A DNA stretch of 6,400 nt. Source: Planctomycetaceae bacterium (GTDB lineage Bacteria; Planctomycetota; Planctomycetia; Planctomycetales; Planctomycetaceae). Location of the stretch: contig JAESQE010000142.1 in assembly GCA_016765335.1 (NCBI GenBank), positions 2,001 through 8,400 of the forward strand, read 5' to 3'. How positions within the stretch are numbered: the first letter of the stretch is position 1; each line of letters begins with the position of its first letter. This document shows positions 1 to 4,980 of the stretch, in pieces. The notes below the pieces were generated by a model. It made no database searches, had not been told where the DNA came from, and saw nothing but the letters and a program-made list of their open reading frames with translations. A program made the translations under genes and the position numbers.

Positions 1-616
1 AGTATTGCCTATAAGGGCTTTTCTCGAACGGAAAAACATAACGAAACGTTTCTTCTTTGGTATTGTAGATTTTTAAGTTGGCTGCCCCGAAGCTACTTTC
101 TGCATAGACAATCATGGTCCCGTCGGGAGACCACTGCGCTCCCCAGCCGCGTGCATCAATTTGTTCTCGATTCTCGCCATCGACATCCATTCTCCAAACG
201 CCACCTTTGGAGAATGCAAATTGTTTCCCATCTTTAGACCAACTGGGCATCAATCCAGCGCCCGCATCAAACAGATCCGTTCCATCTTCTGCATTAATAG
301 AAATGATATGTGCATTGTTAAAAGTTTCGCCGAGATGGGATTGCCAAGCATCCATTGCAATCCGTTTGCCATCATTTGAAAAAGCTGGCGACCCCATCCC
401 CGTGAATTTTTCGGACTTAAACAATAGCTTCAAGCCGGTTCCGTCAGCATTCATCTCCATGAGTTGCGTCCAGGGTATCTTGGGCTTTGCTGCTTCTGGT
501 TTTTCATCCGCAATGAGGTTGCCCTGCAAGGATAAAATCAGACTTGCTGAAACCGCGAATGCAATAGACTTCAATCTTTCTGCAATTTGATTTTTGTACA
601 CGCTGAGCACCTTCAT
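1..616 (-). CDS. Secreted PD40/TolB-like beta-propeller protein, N-terminal part (C-terminus beyond window)
   Basis: Reading the minus strand from an ATG at 616 gives 205 open codons that run off the left edge, so the gene is partial. An in-frame TGA lies directly before this ATG, making it the earliest possible ATG; no clear Shine-Dalgarno sequence precedes it. Residues 12-36 form a signal peptide (positive RLK, hydrophobic stretch, likely cleavage after LIA at 34-36, before DEKP), so the product is probably exported. Three PD40-type blade motifs follow: SPAFSNDGKRIAM (76-88), PSWSKDGKQFAFS (124-136) and AQWSPDGTMIVYA (160-172), interleaved with NADGT and DVDGENR turns typical of TolB-like propellers. 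Such propellers usually mediate binding; no catalytic domain is visible in this part, and one could lie in the missing C-terminus. It is transcribed divergently from mnmE. The PD40 assignment is strong; the specific role is unknown. It is not TolB itself on present evidence, since no TolB N-terminal domain or tol-pal neighbours are seen. Confidence 0.85.
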   Translation of the reverse strand, partial: MKVLSVYKNQIAERLKSIAFAVSASLILSLQGNLIADEKPEAAKPKIPWTQLMEMNADGTGLKLLFKSEKFTGMGSPAFSNDGKRIAMDAWQSHLGETFNNAHIISINAEDGTDLFDAGAGLMPSWSKDGKQFAFSKGGVWRMDVDGENREQIDARGWGAQWSPDGTMIVYAESSFGAANLKIYNTKEETFRYVFPFEKSPYRQY

Positions 617-847
617 TCAATAGTGGATAATTACTAGCCAGTTAATCTCTGCCTGAAAGCATACGCTCCCTGATGGAAATGCACCATGCCAATACATGAG
701 GATATGACAAGTCGGAATATGTAATTCCAAACTCAATAAAAATATGCGTTGCGTGATCGATCGTGGTCTTGTGGTGACAACGGGTTAGGAAATATCTAAC
801 GCGCGAACAAATACGCGAATGCGTATGAGCTGATTGTAGAACAGAAC
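617..847. promoter_or_regulatory. Divergent intergenic region between the PD40 gene and mnmE
   Basis: This 231-base gap separates two genes that point away from each other, so it must hold the start signals for both. I see no convincing reading frame or RNA gene in it. It contains three short symmetric elements: GGAAT-5-ATTCC at 714-728, GTTAG-7-CTAAC at 784-800, and the perfect hairpin ATACGC-GAAT-GCGTAT at 811-826. A GTGACA at 774-779 resembles a -35 box, but the best -10 candidate (TCTAAC at 795-800) sits only 15 bases away, so I do not call a specific promoter. No known operator was recognised. Confidence 0.4.
811..826. repeat. Perfect short inverted repeat upstream of mnmE
   Basis: ATACGC (811-816) and GCGTAT (821-826) are exact reverse complements around a four-base GAAT loop, ending 21 bases before the mnmE start codon. 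The CGCGAA within it also occurs at 802-807, 12 bases upstream. It could be an operator half-site pair or a small hairpin in the mnmE 5' leader. A six-base arm can occur by chance, so the function is speculative. Confidence 0.35.
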
Positions 848-2245
848 ATGCAAATATCTAGTGCAAATTCCCCTGATGAAATGATCGCCGCGTTAGCCTC
901 GGCGACCGGGCCTGCTGCGCGAGGCATTATTCGAATCAGTGGTGTTGAGACATTAAGCCTGCTCCATTCGTTTTTATCTGTCTTGGGATCTCCGCCCGAA
1001 ATTGATGCGGTTTCTGCCAGGCAGATCGAAATTGATTATCCGATCGGAAAATCTCGATCTTTACTACCGATGCAGATTCTCGTTTGGCCAACATCGCGAA
1101 GTTATACAGGGCAACCTGCTGCGGAAATTCATACGTTGAGTTCTGCTCCGTTACTCGAAGCGATTCTCGAACAGCTCTACCAGCTTGGTGCCCGGCCTGC
1201 TCAACCCGGGGAATTCACGCTACGAAGTTTTCTCTCGGGTCGCATCACGCTGGTTCAAGCAGAAGCCGTGCTCGGCGTGATTGATGCTCGTTCAGATACT
1301 GACCTGGATCAAGCATTAACACAGTTAGCAGGAGGAATCTCGCCTTTAATGCGAAAAATGCGAGATCAACTTCTCGACGATCTTGCAGATTTGGAAGCAG
1401 GTCTTGATTTCGTCGAAGAAGATATCGAGTTCATTGATCGATTAGAATTTCAGGGGCGGGTGCAAGAACTGCTGGCTGAACTGGATCGACTTTGCGCAGC
1501 TGCCCGAGAACGCATGATTAACACCACGCAAAGGCGTATTGTATTGGCGGGGCTGCCCAATGCCGGGAAAAGTACGCTTTTTAATGCACTGACTTCAGGC
1601 GATGCGATTGTTTCTGAAATCGAAGGCACAACAACTGACTATCTCATTGGTTGCGTCAATTGGGAAGGCACAGAGATCGCCTTTCACGATACCGCGGGCT
1701 GGGAACAAACTGACTCCCGGGAGATCGAGCAATCTGCTCAAAGTTTCCGGAAGGAAGAATACGACAACGCCGACTTAATCATCTGGTGCTCGCCAACCGA
1801 TTTGACAGATTCTGAAATAACGCAAGACAGGCAGAACTTCCAGCAGTTGCTTGACCAGGGCTTGCCAGCTGTTTTGCTGGAGACCAAAATCGATCTGCTC
1901 CAAGAGAGCACTCAACCTCAGAGCGATTTTCTACTGTGCAAAGGAGTGAGCGCAGACTCTGGAGAAGGACTTCAAGGTTTCCGCAAAGCTGTGCTTTCCC
2001 GGTTGAATTTGTCGGATAATCAATACGAAATCCTCGGCTCAACGGCGTCTCGATGCAAAGATTCCCTGTTGCGGGCCAGGTCGCATTTGCAGAGTTCTTT
2101 TGATTTGCTGCAAGCTTGCTCGGGGGAGGAACTGATTGCTGAAGAACTCCGATGCATGCTGCACGAATTGGGTCTCGTTCTGGGGCTGGTCTACACGGAC
2201 GACTTATTGGACCGAGTGTTCAGTAAGTTTTGTATCGGTAAGTAG
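848..2245 (+). CDS. mnmE: tRNA uridine-5-carboxymethylaminomethyl(34) modification GTPase MnmE (TrmE), divergent
   Basis: The 465-residue product has the full MnmE length and layout. Family knowledge: MnmE works with MnmG in the cytoplasm to install the (carboxymethyl)aminomethyl group on wobble U34 of certain tRNAs, using a folate one-carbon unit and GTP hydrolysis. Seen here: an N-terminal folate-binding/dimerisation domain (about 1-118, with IIRISG at 27-32 and SYTG at 85-88), the PGEFTLRSFLSGR block (120-132), a helical domain, a G domain (about 226-395) inserted in it, and the terminal FCIGK (461-465) whose Cys462 is the MnmE hallmark. G motifs are GLPNAGKS (235-242), GTTTD (260-264), DTAGW (281-285), TKID (346-349) and SA (368-369). 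Asn238, equivalent to the potassium-binding Asn, is present. Odd features: GTTRD has become GTTTD, the residue after DTAG-x is Glu rather than Arg, NKxD is TKID, and the usual GED and HGG of the N-domain read GQP and SSA. The ATG at 848 lacks a strong Shine-Dalgarno. No partner gene is adjacent. Confidence 0.95.
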   Translation: MQISSANSPDEMIAALASATGPAARGIIRISGVETLSLLHSFLSVLGSPPEIDAVSARQIEIDYPIGKSRSLLPMQILVWPTSRSYTGQPAAEIHTLSSAPLLEAILEQLYQLGARPAQPGEFTLRSFLSGRITLVQAEAVLGVIDARSDTDLDQALTQLAGGISPLMRKMRDQLLDDLADLEAGLDFVEEDIEFIDRLEFQGRVQELLAELDRLCAAARERMINTTQRRIVLAGLPNAGKSTLFNALTSGDAIVSEIEGTTTDYLIGCVNWEGTEIAFHDTAGWEQTDSREIEQSAQSFRKEEYDNADLIIWCSPTDLTDSEITQDRQNFQQLLDQGLPAVLLETKIDLLQESTQPQSDFLLCKGVSADSGEGLQGFRKAVLSRLNLSDNQYEILGSTASRCKDSLLRARSHLQSSFDLLQACSGEELIAEELRCMLHELGLVLGLVYTDDLLDRVFSKFCIGK

Positions 2246-2392
2246 GGACAATAGAGAAGATCGTGCGGTAATTTGTCGCAGTACTCAACAGATTCGCCGT
2301 TACGGGTTGATATCGGGGTGGCAGGCAGGACAATGGACCTGCTGGTTGTATTTCAAAAGAAAACCTTCTATTTAATTCAAAGAACATTGCCC

Positions 2393-2444
2393 GGCACAGG
2401 GTAGACATCTTGCCTCCCTTTAGGGCAAGTTCTGCCTGTGTTCC
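2393..2444. terminator. Imperfect long hairpin, possible mnmE transcription terminator or leader structure
   Basis: The stem is built from CACAGG-type arm 2395-2400 pairing with 2435-2440, AGA 2403-2405 with TCT 2431-2433, and CTTGCC 2409-2414 with GGCAAG 2424-2429, around a nine-base loop. Outer GG (2393-2394) can pair with CC (2443-2444) past a two-base bulge. About 15 base pairs are formed, interrupted by small internal loops. There is no run of T after either arm, so it is not a classic Rho-independent terminator. It lies 148 bases after the mnmE stop and about 90 bases before the cytochrome gene, so it could equally act in the leader of that gene. Confidence 0.35.
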
Positions 2445-2520
2445 AATGGAATTAATACGATAGAGGTTTCCATCAATATTAATAACTCACTTCAATAGTT
2501 AAGCCTCAAATTGCGGCTTC

Positions 2521-2524
2521 AGGA
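2521..2524 (+). promoter_or_regulatory. Ribosome binding site deciding the GTG start of the cytochrome c gene
   Basis: AGGA lies nine bases before the GTG at 2534. The frame is closed upstream by TAA at 2483-2485, and no ATG, GTG or TTG occurs in between, which makes the GTG at 2534 the only reasonable start. Confidence 0.6.
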
Positions 2525-2533
2525 ATTTCGTCT

Positions 2534-4027
2534 GTGTACCATTCGATTAAAGAGTTTAGAGTCTGGGCAGCACTGCCACTTTGCTTGGTTTGTGCTAGCT
2601 TTTGTGCGGGCTGTGCGAAAGTGGAAAGTCGATTTGTCTATGACGAAGCCACTGACAAGCTGCTCCCCGAAGCCAGCCTGGCGGTTAAAGCCAGTCTGCA
2701 ATCTACATTTGGCACACCAGCAGATCCTCAAATCCCAGGCTACTTTCCCGTAGACCGTGGGGGGATTGTTGCAGAAGTTGAAGAGGTCTCTACAAAAGAT
2801 CGGATGCAACTTCGAATCAAATTAGAGACGCCTGCGGATGAAAACGAGCAGACGCAAATAACAGCTGGTCAACTGATTGAATTTTTATTCGATCCCGAAG
2901 ACGCGTTTGATATTGCAGCCGATGCACTTGAAGTAAAGCTGCCTAGTCCATTCGATGCACTCTCCGGGCTGAAGGTCGTCAGTTATGATTCTGAGAATGG
3001 CCTACTGAAATTTGACAAACCGCTTCCTGAAATAGAACTGATTGAATCGGGACTGCAAATTGTCATCAACCCTAATTATAAATTGCAGCAAGGGTCTGCT
3101 TTGTACTCGAAACACTGCCTGCATTGTCATGGAGTTTCTGGTGATGGGAATGGTCCGACTGCAATTTACATGACGCCCAGGCCGCGAGATTATCGCCGCG
3201 GGGTTTTCAAGTTTACGTCGACCGGTCCACAAAACAAAGTTTCAACAGCTGACCTGAAGCATTTGGTCATCGAAGGCATTCCAGGCACGTACATGGCTTC
3301 GTTTAAAATGCTTCCTGATGAAGAGGTCGATTTGCTTGTTGAGTACGTCAAGTATCTGGCATTACGAGGTGTGACCGAACGAGTGATCGATATCGAAGTG
3401 GGAATCGATTTCGCACAGACGGTCCTCGAAGATGAACTCGAAGACGTTGAAGATGCTGATAAGAGATTGGAAATCATGAATGAGATCCGGGAAGAATTAG
3501 CTGAGTTCCTGGAAAGCGATTATCTGGAAATTGATTTGTTTGGCATGCTCGATTTGGCTGATGCCTGGGACGAATCGGTAGGCGAAGGCGTCCTTCAATC
3601 TCCTTCAATTGCCAGAACGGATCCCGATGGCCCTTCAGCTGCGGATCCAACGAAAACGTCCCTTGAAAATGGTCGCCTGTTGTATCTGGGCAATACGGCT
3701 CAATGTGCCTCGTGTCATGGCGATGCAGGCAAAGGGGATGGCTTCCAGACACGGCAACTTCAGAAAAAACCGGATGGCAGCGAATACGATCTGCCTGGTT
3801 TGTACGACAGTTGGAGTAACCCATTGAAGCCACGAGATTTGACCAGAAATATCTACCGCGGAGGACGACGGCCTATCGATGTATTCCGTCGTATCTACTG
3901 TGGGATCAAAGGCACGCCGATGCCTGTGTATGGCGGCAAAGGCCTGAGCGATGAGCAAATTTGGGACATCGTCAACTATGTTATGGCGATCCCTTTTGAT
4001 GAACAAAAAACAGAACCTGCGAAATAA
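2534..4027 (+). CDS. Dihaem cytochrome c, probable lipoprotein, electron donor to the adjacent oxidase
   Basis: The 497-residue product starts at GTG 2534 behind AGGA. Residues 8-26 form a signal sequence ending in CAGC, with Cys27 as a plausible lipid-modified cysteine; the -3 residue is Cys rather than Leu, so the lipobox is imperfect. Residues about 28-185 match no domain I recognise. Two class I-like cytochrome c domains follow: haem motif CLHCH at 195-199 with candidate Met ligand Met254 (GTYMASF), and CASCH at 391-395 with Met463 in TPMPVYGGKGLSDEQIWD, a typical C-terminal cytochrome c ending. Between them is an unusually acidic segment, with 17 Asp/Glu in residues 297-336. The stop is 58 bases before the subunit II start, so the genes are probably co-transcribed. 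Subunit II has no haem domain of its own, which suggests this protein delivers electrons to CuA from outside the cytoplasmic membrane. That role is inference. An alternative is another periplasmic electron-transfer role. The haem assignments are firm. Confidence 0.9.
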   Translation: MYHSIKEFRVWAALPLCLVCASFCAGCAKVESRFVYDEATDKLLPEASLAVKASLQSTFGTPADPQIPGYFPVDRGGIVAEVEEVSTKDRMQLRIKLETPADENEQTQITAGQLIEFLFDPEDAFDIAADALEVKLPSPFDALSGLKVVSYDSENGLLKFDKPLPEIELIESGLQIVINPNYKLQQGSALYSKHCLHCHGVSGDGNGPTAIYMTPRPRDYRRGVFKFTSTGPQNKVSTADLKHLVIEGIPGTYMASFKMLPDEEVDLLVEYVKYLALRGVTERVIDIEVGIDFAQTVLEDELEDVEDADKRLEIMNEIREELAEFLESDYLEIDLFGMLDLADAWDESVGEGVLQSPSIARTDPDGPSAADPTKTSLENGRLLYLGNTAQCASCHGDAGKGDGFQTRQLQKKPDGSEYDLPGLYDSWSNPLKPRDLTRNIYRGGRRPIDVFRRIYCGIKGTPMPVYGGKGLSDEQIWDIVNYVMAIPFDEQKTEPAK

Positions 4028-4075
4028 GCAGGGCGTGTGCACAGAAGTGTGTCGCGATGTTTAAAATAAATATTT

Positions 4076-4079
4076 GGAG
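4076..4079 (+). promoter_or_regulatory. Ribosome binding site deciding the GTG start of cytochrome oxidase subunit II
   Basis: GGAG lies six bases before an in-frame GTG at 4086, an ideal spacing. The alternative upstream TTG at 4074 overlaps this same site and has no Shine-Dalgarno of its own. Starting at 4086 also places MKR directly before the hydrophobic segment, as expected for a membrane protein N-terminus. Confidence 0.7.
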
Positions 4080-4085
4080 AAAGAT

Positions 4086-4886
4086 GTGAAGCGTCTTTGT
4101 TGGTTATTATTTTTTCTGGCCTGGCCGATCCTGGCACTGATCATCAGTGCTTTGACGCCTGCGTTGAACTGGGGATTTCCTGGGGATGGTGCATCGGATT
4201 CTCCTCTCGGAGATGAGATCGATCATCTGTACTATCTGATCCTGGTCCTGACCGTGATCGTGTTTATTGGTACGCAAGTTGGCTTGATTTATGTCCTTTG
4301 GACCGCGTCAGGACGCCCTAAAGATCAACCTGTCTGGTATTCGCATGGGAATCACAAGCTGGAAATTATTTGGACGGTGATTCCAGGAGCAATCCTGTTG
4401 TTTCTCGCTTTTTATCAGATGAGAGTCTGGGCAGAGTTCCGGATTGAGTCTTCATTTCCGCAGCAGGCTCGCACCAACATTATCGCAGAAGTGACAGCCA
4501 GGCAGTTCGAGTGGCGTCTTCGCTATCCGGCTCCGGGGAAAAAACTGGAGAAGCACGCACAGCCCGGCGACATGTACAGCGTGAATGACCTGCATGTACC
4601 AGCTGGTGTGCCTGTCACGATTTACCTCAAATCACAAGACGTTCAACATTCCTTCTTTTTACCTTCGCTGCGTATTAAGCAGGATGCAGTTCCCGGGCTA
4701 TCTATTCCGGTCTGGTTCGAAGCTAAGGAACCCGGGGAGTATCCCTTGGTCTGTGCAGAACTTTGTGGCTGGGGACATTACAAAATGGGAGCCAAGCTGA
4801 TTGCGCACCCTCCCGAAGAATATGAAAAATACATGAAGCAACTCCACAAAGATCAGTACGATGACGGGTTTTCAAAAAACAGATAA
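4086..4886 (+). CDS. coxB: Cytochrome c oxidase subunit II (CuA subunit)
   Basis: The 266-residue protein takes electrons from cytochrome c into the dinuclear CuA centre and passes them to haem a of subunit I. With the GTG start at 4086 it has three hydrophobic segments: residues 4-24 (signal or extra membrane anchor), 47-72 and 92-109, the last two being the usual subunit II hairpin. The C-terminal cupredoxin domain lies outside the membrane. VTARQFEWRLRYP contains the aromatic patch expected near the electron entry site. The CuA ligands are all present: His188 (DVQHSFFLP) and the C-x-E-x-C-x3-H-x2-M signature with Cys223, Glu225, Cys227, His231 and Met234. The chain ends 32 residues after Met234 with no CxxCH, so this is not a caa3-type fusion. 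It sits between the dihaem cytochrome c gene and subunit I, the standard cox order. An earlier TTG at 4074 would add four residues, but the Shine-Dalgarno position favours 4086. Confidence 0.95.
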   Translation: MKRLCWLLFFLAWPILALIISALTPALNWGFPGDGASDSPLGDEIDHLYYLILVLTVIVFIGTQVGLIYVLWTASGRPKDQPVWYSHGNHKLEIIWTVIPGAILLFLAFYQMRVWAEFRIESSFPQQARTNIIAEVTARQFEWRLRYPAPGKKLEKHAQPGDMYSVNDLHVPAGVPVTIYLKSQDVQHSFFLPSLRIKQDAVPGLSIPVWFEAKEPGEYPLVCAELCGWGHYKMGAKLIAHPPEEYEKYMKQLHKDQYDDGFSKNR

Positions 4887-4915
4887 AGCGGTGTTCTTCG
4901 TGGCAATAAAACGGT

Positions 4916-4954
4916 GATGACTTCACTGAACGATCAATTATAAATTTCGAAATT
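4916..4954 (+). promoter_or_regulatory. Possible internal promoter and palindrome before subunit I
   Basis: The 94-base gap between subunits II and I contains ATGACT (4917-4922) and TATAAA (4939-4944), 16 bases apart, which match -35 and -10 consensus at four and five positions. A perfect 12-base palindrome, AATTTCGAAATT at 4943-4954, overlaps the end of the -10 and the expected start point. This could be a secondary promoter with an operator, but the AT-rich context makes chance matches likely. Read-through from upstream is the simpler explanation for coxA expression. Confidence 0.25.
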
Positions 4955-4980
4955 ATTTTACAGAGCGTTAGGCTAAATTC

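Larger units (their letters stand above)
2246..2533. other. Intergenic region between mnmE and the cytochrome cluster, no gene seen
   Basis: These 288 bases separate mnmE from the cytochrome c gene. Short open stretches here are continuations of out-of-frame readings from mnmE and carry no recognisable motif. The region holds the imperfect hairpin at 2393-2444 and then an AT-rich stretch (2445-2500) where a promoter for the respiratory cluster would be expected. TACGAT at 2456-2461 is a fair -10 candidate but has no convincing -35 partner. Confidence 0.4.

Noticed and set aside
114..590. Plus-strand open frame of 158 codons at the left end
   Set aside because: It is antisense to the PD40 gene, whose minus-strand reading has a signal peptide and three clear blade motifs; the plus reading has no recognisable domain.
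2321..2342. Small GCAGG/CCTGC inverted repeat after mnmE as a terminator
   Set aside because: The arms are five bases with an eight-base loop and no T-tract, within chance expectation.
2136..2375. Plus-strand open frame running past the end of mnmE into the gap
   Set aside because: Its first half overlaps mnmE in another frame, and the extension has no motif, ribosome site or family resemblance.
2534..4027. Alternative complex III cytochrome (ActE-like) as identity of the dihaem protein
   Set aside because: ActE is a monohaem protein and no other act genes are visible; this protein has two haem motifs and a large unassigned N-terminal domain.
3474..4042. Long minus-strand open frames opposite the cytochrome c gene
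   Set aside because: They are antisense to a gene with two intact haem motifs, and their Arg/Pro/His-rich translations look like shadow frames.
4074..4085. TTG at 4074 as the start of subunit II
   Set aside because: The GGAG Shine-Dalgarno lies inside this stretch, six bases before GTG 4086, so the later start is better supported.
4086..4886. A caa3-type subunit II with fused cytochrome c
   Set aside because: The protein ends 32 residues after the CuA methionine and has no CxxCH.
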